A stretch of 64,000 bases of DNA, from the NCBI GenBank assembly GCA_964019695.1, contig OZ026524.1, positions 62,875,066 through 62,939,065 of the forward strand. The letters are read 5' to 3'. Source of the DNA: Loripinus fragilis. Its lineage: Eukaryota; Mollusca; Bivalvia; Lucinida; Lucinidae. Both the position numbers and the translations under genes were made by a program. This document shows positions 46,834 through 56,432 of the stretch, piece after piece; the first letter of the stretch is position 1, and each line of letters opens with the position of its first letter. The notes beneath the pieces are model-generated. The model made no database searches. It worked only from the letters and a program-made list of their open reading frames with translations, and was not told where the DNA came from.

Positions 46834-47062
46834 TAACGTGTACACTTCACTTGCGCATACGCGAGCCGATAGATCACTTGTGTATTACATAGAGGATATT
46901 CAAAGTTTTGGAATGAATATGCCATTTATTTCATCGAGTGAAGCGAAAAATGCATATTTCATGAGTGGCGAAGCCACGAATGAAATATACATTTTACTGC
47001 TTCACGAGATGAAATAAATGGCATATTCATTCCAGGAATTTGAATTTTCTTTTTATTATATA

Positions 47063-48483
47063 TGTAGTAGGGTTGAGTGGATACGGTGGTGCCAGAATCC
47101 ACGTATGTGGATACTTATATTTTATTGTTTATGTCATTACCCCACCCATCGCCACTTTAATAACTTTATTTCGCGACTGAGTATTTTTAGTCCATATTGC
47201 ACATGATTCGCATGAACATGGCTGCATATGATAAACTTTAACTTTGTTTGTAAATGTATTCCATGAAATACTTACTTCATGGGCGTGTTAAGTTGTGAAA
47301 CACCACATAATTCACTTTACTTTTATTTCTACCATCTCGTGTGCTTAATTTTCTTCATTGAAGAGTTACGGGGATTCCGTTTGTTTCATTGGTCCAAAAT
47401 CAAAGTTATATTTATCTGACCACTGAATCGCTTGTTTATTTTTAGATTAACTGGATTCACCAGTGTGTTCGTTTGTTTTCGTGTAATTTTACGGAAATTC
47501 TTTTATTTAATACCGTACTTGGCTAATTCACACACAGTTACCAATCTTTAACTGGCTGAGTGATCGGAATTCAGAAATACTTATTTTTTATAGAAATTTT
47601 GCATGTATCTTTATAAAAATTACAGAGATGGTAGATAATAATTAGAACTATGTCATATCTAATCTTTATGTGCCTCAGTCGTCTACAAGCTTAGGGATAT
47701 TCTGCCTGCCAATCTTATTTCACCCCATTTTCTTAATGTGTTCATTGTTTAAAAACTTTTCATATTTTCATCTCTAGGTCGGCAAGCTATTATAAGCTCC
47801 GAACATTGCTCCACAATTCATTGACTACAAGGTAGTTAGGAGCACTCATTTTTTTATGAGACGCTGACACGCAAGTGTCGAATTGCTGTCACGTAAGTGA
47901 CGAAATCCATATACTTTTGTATTAGAACTTTTGATTTTTGGTCTATTTAAAACTTGCACTTTCATTATAAACTAAGGATTTTTTTTCTCATTCTAGCTGG
48001 CTCAAACATATTTGAAATCACATATCATGTAGATAAATCAATATTAAAATTATAGGAAACTTATCAGTATTTTGATTGCTCACCTCACCTACCCAGACCG
48101 TACCCTGTTATCGAGCCTGACTGTACGATCTGCGGGAGTGCCGTAGGGTATCATCCTTCGACACTCTGGGAGGCCGATATCAGTCTCTTTGACTCGCTAC
48201 GGTTATGTTTGAATGATTTAGGTAGAACCCCAAAATAGCTGACTGTCCGTGTCGTCGTCCGTCCGAGTCGTCGTCCTTCTGTATTGCCAGTCGTCTGTGT
48301 CGACGCCGGTCTGCCGAGACGTCACTTATCTGTGTCGTCGTCCCCTGTCTGTGTCGTCGTAAACAAGCCTCCTGATACAATCAAACCTGATCGTAGCCTC
48401 CTACCATGAGTGATTTTATAAAAACACCCTCCTACCACAATTGGGGCTCGAGGCTGATCTTATAAAAACACCCTCCTACCACA
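47063..48483 (+). repeat. 5' LTR, 1,421 bp
   Basis: Begins TGTAGTAGGGTTG and ends CTCCTACCACA (TG...CA). It is long for a Gypsy LTR. The last 24 bases (from TTATAAAAACACCC to the end) occur twice, at 48416-48439 and 48460-48483. After the first copy comes ATTGGGGCTCG, reminiscent of a primer-binding site, as if an LTR edge had been duplicated. A GTCGTCGTCC-rich stretch lies at 48241-48360. No obvious AATAAA; promoter elements were not identified with confidence. Confidence 0.92.
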
Positions 48484-48485
48484 AT

Positions 48486-48499
48486 TGGTGCCGTGACCT
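48486..48499 (+). other. Primer-binding site
   Basis: TGGTGCCGTGACCT starts two bases after the LTR, as expected for pairing with the CCA end of a tRNA. The primer tRNA was not identified. An A-rich leader (48570-48655) follows up to the gag start. Confidence 0.75.
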
Positions 48500-48665
48500 T
48501 TTTACATCGAGGTATTGCATTTGATACTTCGACGGGGGGTGCGTGTCTGAGTTTGTGAAGTGTGAGCAAAATAAAATTAAAAAAAAATAAAAAAAAAAAA
48601 AATAGGAAAATCGTCAGAAAAATAATAAAAAAAAAAGATAAGGAAAAACAACAACTTGGTTTAAG

Positions 48666-50429
48666 GTGCCATTACATTTGAATTTTCAAAGAATAATGTC
48701 AGAACCCGACACAACTTTGATTAACTGGGATACCCCTTTACCTCAGCCAAGTGTAACCACTCATACATATACACCGTATATACCTGCACCATATATAGGC
48801 GCAACTGGTCAGCCAAGCAGCCACGTCAACACAAACACAACGCGAAAAGTGACATTTGAGAATCCAATAAGCATGGATGAGACAAATAGGTATGTGGGTA
48901 GCGGGGGTCAAATAAATGAAGCCCAAGGACAAATTCCAGTGAGGGAAATGCAGTACACGACTGAATATAATACAAGACCGATAATGCATTCAACTCCCAT
49001 GGCTGATACCCCACCCTATCCAACCTATCCACCCCCTCGTTCCTTGCAGACCACAATGGGGTCAGTTCCTCCAGTATCTCCAATTAATAACTACCCTGAA
49101 CCGATGGGATGGTCAAGTAGGGACAATTATAACCCTGCGTATACTAGAACTGAAAGACAGCCTGAGCAGCCATTAGCTAGGAATGACATGCAGTCCTCTA
49201 TGGCCATGCCTGGGAATTACAATAGTGTACAGCGAGGTACGGGGTATGGTTCTGAAACTTATGGGAATTATACAAGATCATACAATATGCCACCACCTTC
49301 ACCATCGTATAACAGGCGCACAAATGATTATACAGACTACAACTCATACTGGGGCCCACAATCAAATAGCGGGTACCCAAATGATCGCGGAGCTTGAGGT
49401 AGCTATGCTTATCAACCTCAGTACTCAAATAATAATTGGTATTCTGGGGATAGGTACGACTCGAATGCGTACGCGTACGGCGATTATCAGGTGAGGAATA
49501 AAATGCTAGAACCTGAGACGTTTGATGGGACCTCAAAGACTGAGTGGTCCGATTACATCATACATTTCGAGCAGATTGCTGAGTGGAATAATTGGTCAGC
49601 TTCCCAGAAAGCAAGAATGCTTACTATTAAATTGCGGGGAGAAGCTCAGAAATTTATAGGAGGTTTGACGCATGCACAATTTTCGGATTTTGATACGTTA
49701 AAAAATTTGCTGACGCAAAGATTCAATCCGCAAGAAAGAGAAGTTGCTTTTAGGTGCGAATTTCGCAGTCGTCGACGTAATAAGGGCGAGAGCCCAAGTG
49801 ACTTTGGTTATGCGTTACGGCGGTTAGCACAAAAAGCATTTCCAGCTACACCGTATACAGCATTAGAGGTTCAAATTATAGACCAGTTTATTCTTGGATT
49901 AGGTTCTGTCGAACTTCAAAAACACGTACAGTTCCACCATCCTCCTAGTTTGGAGGCAGCGATAAATCTAGCCATAGAATATACTGCGGTAGTCGGAAAC
50001 TTGGATAAGGTGACGAAGCCGAATTTAACTGAGTCAGATACAAGGGAAATAACCTCATTGGTAAACCAACTTGGAATTACCAACAGTGTTGCTTCCCTTA
50101 GACCAATGGAATTTAAACCTAGTTTTTCTTTGCAAGACCTTGAACAGCGTGTTGAGCAAATAGTAACGGGTGTTGTGGATAAGTTATTGTCAAAGACACC
50201 AGATTCTAGGTCAAGGTCAAGAGATCGCAGTGTTGAAAATCCTCCTCAGGTACGGAGCAAGTCTCCATACCGTCGCCGTGATCAGTCACCGCGCAATAGA
50301 GATCCACATGAAAATGAGACCAGGCGAATCAAATGCGATTATTGTAAGAGGACGGGTCATGTGGAGTCCCGTTGTTGGTTTAAGCAAGATGATGAAGCCA
50401 AAAGGTCTGCGCAACCTTTAAACGCGTAA
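48666..50429 (+). CDS. gag: Gag polyprotein with an in-frame TGA at 49395-49397
   Basis: One frame of 588 codons including stop, interrupted once by TGA. Part 1 (243 residues) is rich in Pro, Tyr, Asn and Ser (PPYPTYPPPRS, YNMPPPSPSY) with no fold recognised. After the TGA the same frame continues with GSYAYQPQY and the same Tyr/Asn-rich style, so the stop interrupts a single protein. A capsid-like domain follows (about 49503-50000): FDGTSKTEWSDYIIHFEQ, then LTQRFNPQEREVAFRCEF, a retrotransposon gag family signature. Next is an Arg/Ser-rich linker (SRSRSRDRS) and one zinc knuckle, CDYCKRTGHVESRC, at 50334-50375. The protein would form the particle and bind RNA. The TGA is either a disabling mutation (CGA to TGA is likely) or a leaky stop; a start at ATG 49503 would still give capsid plus nucleocapsid. 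Confidence 0.85.
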
Positions 50430-50467
50430 GGGTTGATCCTGCGGCCGAGGGGTCGACCCACAGTCGG
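50417..50467 (+). promoter_or_regulatory. -1 ribosomal frameshift signal between gag and pol
   Basis: The heptamer TTTAAAC (50417-50423) is in the exact phase needed (gag codons ..T TTA AAC GCG TAA) and ends three bases before the gag stop at 50427-50429. After a 6-nt spacer, GGGTTGATCC (50430-50439) pairs along its full length with GGGTCGACCC (50450-50459), allowing two G-U pairs, with a 10-nt loop. Loop bases CCGA (445-448) can pair with TCGG (464-467), giving a possible H-type pseudoknot. The -1 frame is open from the slip site through to pol. Confidence 0.88.
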
Positions 50468-50521
50468 AACCAAAATAAAAATGAAAGGCCTAATATTAAC
50501 GGGGGTCAGACTCTTGAGCAT

Positions 50522-53500
50522 ATGCCCAGTTTGAGTGGGACTGAGTTTTCTGAAAATCAAGTTAATGATAGGAGTCAGTCGCAAGTACCTAGTACTCAGG
50601 ACCTACCCTACCCCGTTCCTCAGATACGAGTACACCCACCCCAAGAACAAGTTTATGGAATAAATCACTTTGAGGGGATAGAATCTAAACGTATCGGTCA
50701 AAATGTACCGAATACAATTAAGAAAAATTGTCAGTCTGGTACAAGTCAGAATTCATCAAATAATGAAACAGAAACTAACCAGCCTACCGTAAGTCTCAGT
50801 TCATCAAATAATGAAACAGAAACTTACCAGCCTACAATAGGTCACAGTTCAACAAATGAAATAGAAACTTGTCACCATAGTATAGGTAACAGTACAACAA
50901 ATGAAATAGAAACTTGTCACCCTACTATAGGTCACAGTGCAACAAATGAAATAGAAACTTGTCACCCTATTATAGGTCACAGTTTAACCAATGAGCTTGA
51001 AACTTGTCATCCTATTATAGGTCACAGTTTACCCAATGAGATAGAAACTTGTCACCCTATCATAGGTCATAGTTTAACCAATGAGATAGAAAGGTGTCAA
51101 TCTGTTATAGGGCACAGTTTTACAAATGAAATAGAAACTTGTCACCCTATTATAGGTCACAGTTTAACCAATGAGCTTGAAACTTGTCACCCTATCATAG
51201 GTCATAGTTTAACAAATGATATAGAAAGGCGTCAATCTGTTATAGGGCACAGTTTTACAAATGAAATAGATACACATCATTGTTCTGTCATTTGTCCTAA
51301 TTCACAGAAGTCAATGGAAAATTGCTCTCAAAATAAGGTAAAAGGCCACAGTTCTCCTTGTAAAATTGAGAAAATACACCAACCTAATACTGAAGGTCAC
51401 AGTTCACCACATAAAGTAGATACTGATGACCTATGTTTACAAAATGAAACAGCATGTTTGCGACCTGGTACTGAAGGTCACTATAATAATGGGACAACTG
51501 AAAAGTGTTGTAAATCTAGTCCTTTAGGTTACAGTATACAGAACAAGATAGAAATATGCTGTCAGCATGATGCTTTACTTGGTAGCTCAAATAAAACAAG
51601 TGATTATTGTCAACCAGATCCCGCTGGTCACAGAATACAAAACACATTAGAAATACATTGTCAGCCTGGAACTTTGAGTTATACTTCAGCAAATAAAAAT
51701 GCTAGCACATGCCAAACATATACTATGGCTAATACAAAACAAAATGAAGGTCATAGCAAACAAAATGAGCAACAAACTTGTAAAATAAATGACAAGCATG
51801 AAAATGAAACTGAAAAACAGTATATATATGTAGATTGTGATCAACAAAACAAAATAATAAGTCAAGATGATTTTGGTAATAATTTCTTCAGTTCATCTGA
51901 AATAGAAAGTACAAACAAAACAGATAGCCATTGCTATACAAATGGACAAAATCATGATAAAATAAGTCCTGATAGGAATGGTAATGAGGGAAATTGTCAT
52001 GCTAAACAAGAGTTAGTCACGGATACAGTTCAGTATGTAAATCAAGCATGCTACTACGTGCATGGAAAGATCAACCAAACAAGACTGAATTTTTTAATTG
52101 ATTCTGGCTCTAGTATATGTGTACTTTCTGAGAAGGTTTTTGAGAAGATTAGTACAGATAGTACTATCTTACAAGAAACGGCTCGGAAAGTACGTACTGC
52201 AAATGGTGGTCTTCTTAAAATAAAAGGAGCTTGTACATTAAAAGTGCAGCTTGATCACCTGGATTTCGATCAAGAATTCATTATAGCTAATATTGAAGAG
52301 CCTGGAATCTTAGGAATCAGCTTTCTTGATCAGTATGAAGTTGATATAAAAATCAGAAAGAAAATACTAAAAACAAAAAAGGGAAAACTTAAATTGTATA
52401 AACAAGGCACCGATATTTGTTGCCGTGTACAATTATGTGAAAGTGTGACAATTCCACCCCATTCAGAAACATTCCTAAAGACATATACTTCTCAAAATTG
52501 TTGTGCCCATCTCAATTTAGTGGAGCCAACACATAAACACATACAGAGAGGCTTACTAGTAGGGAAAACGCTAGTTGATACCTCTCAAGACCAGATGACA
52601 GTTTCTGTTGTGAATGCTAGTTCAAAAAGTGTAAAATTAAAAGAAAATATTACATTGGTTACTATCCACCCAATAGAACAGATATCAATCTGTGATTTGG
52701 GCTCAGAAGAATCAAAAGATATGGCAACTGAAAAAGAGCTGCCAACTCACTTAAAATCTTTGGTAGAAAATGCATCGTCTGATTTGACGGAAACTGAAAA
52801 AGAGAAGCTGTCAAACTTGGTCTTTGAATTTCAAGATGTATTCATGTCTCCTGATGGGCAATTAAAACAAACCCATTTGGCAGAACATTACATTGACACC
52901 GGGGACACCAAACCTTTCAAGATGCCTTGTCGCAGAATTCCAATGTTTAAGAAACCAGTTGTGGAGGCAGAAATTAAGAAAATGCTTGACCAAAATGTAA
53001 TAGAACCTAGCAACAGTGCATGGAATTCACCAATATGTTTAGTAGCCAAGCGCTCAGGTGAATGGCGGTTTTGCGTCGATCTGAGGAAACTAAATTCTGT
53101 AACCAGATTGGACACATTTCCCTTGCCCAATATGTCTGAGACTCTGGATAGACTTGCAAATTCAAGCTATTACAGTACATTAGACATGGTCAGCGGATAC
53201 TGGCAGTTGTCCTTAAATCCTCATGATCGCTGCAAGACTTCTTTTGCAATACCAGGCGTAGGAACGTACATGTTTAAAGTGATGTGTTTTGGCTTAAAAA
53301 ATGCGCCTGGTTCGTTCTCCCGACTAATGGAAACAGTTCTGCGAGGGTTACAATATGAGAAATGTTTGGTGTACCTAGATGACATTATTGTTCTTGGTGG
53401 AAACTTTGATATGGCTCTTCAAAACTTAAGGCTAGTCTTCTTGAGGCTGAGACAGGCAAATTTGCAACTCAAACCAAGTAAATGTAAACTTTTACAGAAA

Positions 53501-55837
53501 CAGGTAGTTTTTCTTGGTCATCTGGTGTCTGCTACTGGAATTACCTGTGATCCAGATAAAATTGCAACTTTAAGGGAGTGGCCTCAGCCTCAGGATAAGA
53601 CAGAAGTCAAATCATTCCTAGGTCTGGTAGGATATTATAGAAAAATGGTGGAAAACTTTGCTGATCTTGCCTTGCCTCTCACTAAGTTAACGAGAAAGAA
53701 AGCAAAATTTCAATGGGGTCTTGAGCAAGAGGCAGCTTTTCAAAAATTAAAGGAATGCCTTGTACAACCACCTATTCTTGCATTTCCACTAGAGCAGGGA
53801 GGATCTATGATTCTCGACTGTGATGCAAGCGGTACTGCAGTGGGAGGTGTACTATCGCAATATCAAAACAACCAGGAGAGGGTAATTTCTTATGGCAGTC
53901 ATACACTAAATCAAGCCCAGAGAAATTACTGTACAACCAAACGAGAGTTGTACAGTATTGTTTACTTTGTTCAACATTTTAAACAATATCTTCTTGGCAG
54001 AAAGTTCATACTCAGAGTGGACCACAAGCCTCTACTCTGGCTATGTAACTTTCAGGATGCCACGGGCATCTTTGCCAGATGGATCAGTATTTTAGGGGCT
54101 TATGAGTATGATTTAGTCTTTAGGCCAGGACATCTGCATACAAATGCTGACACCATGTCGAGAAAGCCAAACAGATTATGCCCTTTTCCTGAGTGTCATG
54201 ATTGTAAAGAAAATGAGGAGCCAATCAAAAAGTCACAAGTCCATGAACAGTCAAATATACATGAAATTGTTAACATACTTCCAGCACAAACTGAAAACAT
54301 ACCAAACTGGTTGAAGGTATGGACCCAAGATCAACTTCGAGAGTTTCAAAATAATGATCTGATCTTAAGAGAAATTCTCAGGTTGAAACGTATTTCAGAA
54401 AATAAACCTGAAAAAACAGAGATTCTACAAGCACACAAAGATGTTATTACTTTGTGGAATCAATGGGAAAACTTGAAAATCAGAGATGGCATACTTTACA
54501 GGGAACATGAAAATGAGTTGGGGGAAAAGTTTTTCCAATTAGTGGCCCCAAAAGAAATTTGTGAAACAATTTTTCAACATTTGCATGAACAGCGATACGC
54601 TGGTCACTTAGGACGTGACCGAACATTAAGTGCCATCAAGAAAAGATTTTACTGGCCATGTATGGATGTGGAAAAAGCCCGATGGTGTAAGGAATGTGTA
54701 ACTTGTGCAAGAGCAAAACCTGGTCCTGGTAGGGGAAGGCATGCCATCCAACAATTTAAAGTATTTCAGCCAATGTCTGTAATTGCGGTCGACATTCTTG
54801 GACCCTTACCCCTAACAGATAACCAAAATTTGTATATTGTAGTTTGTGGTGATTATTTTACTAAGTGGAAAGAAGCATTCCCAATTCCCAACCAAACTGC
54901 AGCAGTTGTAGCCGATAAGTTAGTCACTGAAGTTTTTTTAAGACTGGGAGCCCCTACCCAAATTCACACAGACCAAGGGAGACAATTTGAATCTGAATTG
55001 TTTAAGAATATCTGTGGGCTCTTGGGGGTCGAGAAAACTCGAACGTGTCCATACAACCCTAAATCTGACGGCCTTGTCGAGCGTTTTAACAGAACCCTGA
55101 TCAGTATGCTCTCCTCATTTGTAAATGAGAACAGGAAAGATTGGGATGACCACCTACCCTATGTCATGTCTGCCTATAGAGCAACATGCCACAAATCCAC
55201 AGGGTTAAGTCCAAATTTGATGATGCTGAATAGAGAGGTAAACTTTCCCATAGACCTCATTGCAGGTCAACCCCCTGGGACTCCTGAGGTAGAATGCCCA
55301 ATTCAGTATGTGGAATGGGTGAAAAGTGCAACAGCCCAAGCATTTGAGTATGCTTACAGTCGGTTGGGAGTAGCAGCATCCCGCCAGAAAAGAAATTATG
55401 ATAGGGGACTTAAACCCAGAGAATATAAAAGGGGTGATTGGATCTGGAGATGGTACCCACCAACAGCTGGGTTAAAACTAGGACTAGGATGGGTAGGACC
55501 CTATTTGGTCATCCGCAAAATTACCTATTTAGAATATTTCATCCAAAAAGATGTCAATAGTAGGCCATTTACTATACATGCGGATGACATGAAACCTTTT
55601 GATGGTCCTAGGCACCCTGAGAGTTGGCTAAATGAGGTTCCAGTAGCGGAACAACCCCTTGAGGTTATAGAACCAAGGTCACATACCCCAGAGAGATCAG
55701 ACGGGGCAACCAGGGAAACACTTCCAGGCCCAGAAATGCCAAATGCTTTTGCAGAAAGTCCCCAGTCAACACCATTGACGATAAGAACAAGACGGGGACG
55801 GGCTGTTAAGCCACGCAAAATCTTCTCGCCTGAGTAA
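50522..55837 (+). CDS. pol: Pol polyprotein: repeat region, protease, reverse transcriptase, RNase H, integrase
   Basis: The 1,771-residue frame given starts at the first ATG, but the frame is already open at the -1 slip site (50417), so translation is more likely as a Gag-Pol fusion. Residues 1-510 are an unusual Asn/Thr/Cys/His-rich region with 12 tandem 15-residue units. Aspartic protease: LIDSGSSICVLS at ~524 and GILGISFLD. Reverse transcriptase: WRFCVDLRKLNSVT, SGYWQLSL, GLKNAPGSFSRLM, catalytic YLDDIIV at ~951, FLGHLVS. RNase H: LDCDASGTAVGGVLSQ (~1098), TKRELYSIV, HTNADTMSR. Integrase: H2C2 zinc finger (GHLGRDRT...CKECVTCA, ~1360-1396), catalytic Asp in AVDILGP (~1422), Asp in HTDQGRQF (~1482) and Glu in GLVERFNR exactly 35 residues later. 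GWVGPYLVIRKI near the end is a GPY/F-type module. No chromodomain was recognised. No frame break. Confidence 0.95.
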   Translation: MPSLSGTEFSENQVNDRSQSQVPSTQDLPYPVPQIRVHPPQEQVYGINHFEGIESKRIGQNVPNTIKKNCQSGTSQNSSNNETETNQPTVSLSSSNNETETYQPTIGHSSTNEIETCHHSIGNSTTNEIETCHPTIGHSATNEIETCHPIIGHSLTNELETCHPIIGHSLPNEIETCHPIIGHSLTNEIERCQSVIGHSFTNEIETCHPIIGHSLTNELETCHPIIGHSLTNDIERRQSVIGHSFTNEIDTHHCSVICPNSQKSMENCSQNKVKGHSSPCKIEKIHQPNTEGHSSPHKVDTDDLCLQNETACLRPGTEGHYNNGTTEKCCKSSPLGYSIQNKIEICCQHDALLGSSNKTSDYCQPDPAGHRIQNTLEIHCQPGTLSYTSANKNASTCQTYTMANTKQNEGHSKQNEQQTCKINDKHENETEKQYIYVDCDQQNKIISQDDFGNNFFSSSEIESTNKTDSHCYTNGQNHDKISPDRNGNEGNCHAKQELVTDTVQYVNQACYYVHGKINQTRLNFLIDSGSSICVLSEKVFEKISTDSTILQETARKVRTANGGLLKIKGACTLKVQLDHLDFDQEFIIANIEEPGILGISFLDQYEVDIKIRKKILKTKKGKLKLYKQGTDICCRVQLCESVTIPPHSETFLKTYTSQNCCAHLNLVEPTHKHIQRGLLVGKTLVDTSQDQMTVSVVNASSKSVKLKENITLVTIHPIEQISICDLGSEESKDMATEKELPTHLKSLVENASSDLTETEKEKLSNLVFEFQDVFMSPDGQLKQTHLAEHYIDTGDTKPFKMPCRRIPMFKKPVVEAEIKKMLDQNVIEPSNSAWNSPICLVAKRSGEWRFCVDLRKLNSVTRLDTFPLPNMSETLDRLANSSYYSTLDMVSGYWQLSLNPHDRCKTSFAIPGVGTYMFKVMCFGLKNAPGSFSRLMETVLRGLQYEKCLVYLDDIIVLGGNFDMALQNLRLVFLRLRQANLQLKPSKCKLLQKQVVFLGHLVSATGITCDPDKIATLREWPQPQDKTEVKSFLGLVGYYRKMVENFADLALPLTKLTRKKAKFQWGLEQEAAFQKLKECLVQPPILAFPLEQGGSMILDCDASGTAVGGVLSQYQNNQERVISYGSHTLNQAQRNYCTTKRELYSIVYFVQHFKQYLLGRKFILRVDHKPLLWLCNFQDATGIFARWISILGAYEYDLVFRPGHLHTNADTMSRKPNRLCPFPECHDCKENEEPIKKSQVHEQSNIHEIVNILPAQTENIPNWLKVWTQDQLREFQNNDLILREILRLKRISENKPEKTEILQAHKDVITLWNQWENLKIRDGILYREHENELGEKFFQLVAPKEICETIFQHLHEQRYAGHLGRDRTLSAIKKRFYWPCMDVEKARWCKECVTCARAKPGPGRGRHAIQQFKVFQPMSVIAVDILGPLPLTDNQNLYIVVCGDYFTKWKEAFPIPNQTAAVVADKLVTEVFLRLGAPTQIHTDQGRQFESELFKNICGLLGVEKTRTCPYNPKSDGLVERFNRTLISMLSSFVNENRKDWDDHLPYVMSAYRATCHKSTGLSPNLMMLNREVNFPIDLIAGQPPGTPEVECPIQYVEWVKSATAQAFEYAYSRLGVAASRQKRNYDRGLKPREYKRGDWIWRWYPPTAGLKLGLGWVGPYLVIRKITYLEYFIQKDVNSRPFTIHADDMKPFDGPRHPESWLNEVPVAEQPLEVIEPRSHTPERSDGATRETLPGPEMPNAFAESPQSTPLTIRTRRGRAVKPRKIFSPE
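50759..51298 (+). repeat. Twelve in-frame 45-bp (15-residue) repeats in the N-terminal part of Pol
   Basis: The unit consensus is TNEIETCHPIIGHSL. The outer copies are most diverged (first NNETETNQP..., last TNEIDTHHC...), the middle ones nearly identical, as expected for expansion by slippage or unequal exchange. Several units keep a Cys-His pair. A super-repeat is visible: the ERCQSVIGHSF variant appears at units 8 and 11. Confidence 0.9.
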
Positions 55838-56169
55838 TCAGTCTTATAGTATTTCTGTTTTTTTTTTTTAAGTGCTGGAAGTATAAATGTTAAATTTCAT
55901 GTAAGTTCAGACTTTGAAGAAATATTAAATAGATGTACATGTATTACATATGATAAGCTCAAAAGTAGGGGCTGGATCATAAAAAATTACTTCATATGAA
56001 TATTTCATATGACGGTTCAAAGTCTGACAACATAAGGCATAATTATTTCATGACTCAGTTTAACTAAAATAATGACAGAGTCAATTCAATTTAGGGAATG
56101 CTTAATCATTCCAATGGAGTCTTGTGTTTTGCAGCCATTGGAAGGATTGAGCATTGCCAATTAATACTT
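55838..56169. other. Spacer between pol and the 18-bp repeats
   Basis: AT-rich, no frame of note. TCATATGA and AATATTTCATATGA palindromic words occur around 55990-56012. Confidence 0.5.
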
Positions 56170-56172
56170 TTG

Positions 56173-56412
56173 TTTCCATGTATATGGAGGTTTTCCATGT
56201 ATATGGAAGTTTTCCATGTATATGGAAGTTTTCCATGTATATGGAGAGTTTGTCCATGTATATGGAGGTTTTGTTTCCATGTATATGGAAGTTTTCCATG
56301 TATATGGAAGTTTTCCATGTATATGGAGTTTGTCCATGTATATGGAGGTTTTGCATCCATGTATATGGAAGTTCTCTATGTATATAGAGAGTATTTCCAT
56401 GTATATGGAAGA
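56173..56412 (+). repeat. Array of ~18-bp CCATGTATATGG repeats upstream of ORF3
   Basis: Eleven exact CCATGTATATGG cores and one variant (CTATGTATATAG), separated by 5-12 bp of mostly AAGTTTT or AGGTTTTG. The core is close to palindromic. All six frames are open through parts of the array, which gives spurious overlapping frames on both strands. It lies directly before the splice acceptor of ORF3 and could hold binding sites for a regulator (inference). Confidence 0.9.
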
Positions 56413-56414
56413 AA

Positions 56415-56431
56415 TATTTCTTTTATTTCAG
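56415..56431 (+). other. Candidate splice acceptor just upstream of ORF3
   Basis: ATTTCTTTTATTTCAG is a pyrimidine-rich tract ending in AG at 56430-56431, one base before the ORF3 ATG at 56433. It would allow a spliced subgenomic mRNA in which ORF3 is the first ATG. The donor was not pinned down. Confidence 0.65.
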
Positions 56432-56432
56432 G

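Noticed and set aside
48180..48380. 66-codon minus-strand frame in the LTR, repeated at 58235-58435
   Set aside because: Arises from the GTCGTC-rich stretch and is present twice only because the LTR is; no family match.
49395..49397. TGA read as selenocysteine
   Set aside because: No reason in the protein and no SECIS-like structure recognised; mutation or readthrough are simpler.
56102..56400. Overlapping open frames on both strands across the CCATGTATATGG array
   Set aside because: The repeat has no stop in most frames, so the frames are artefacts; the peptides are pure repeats.
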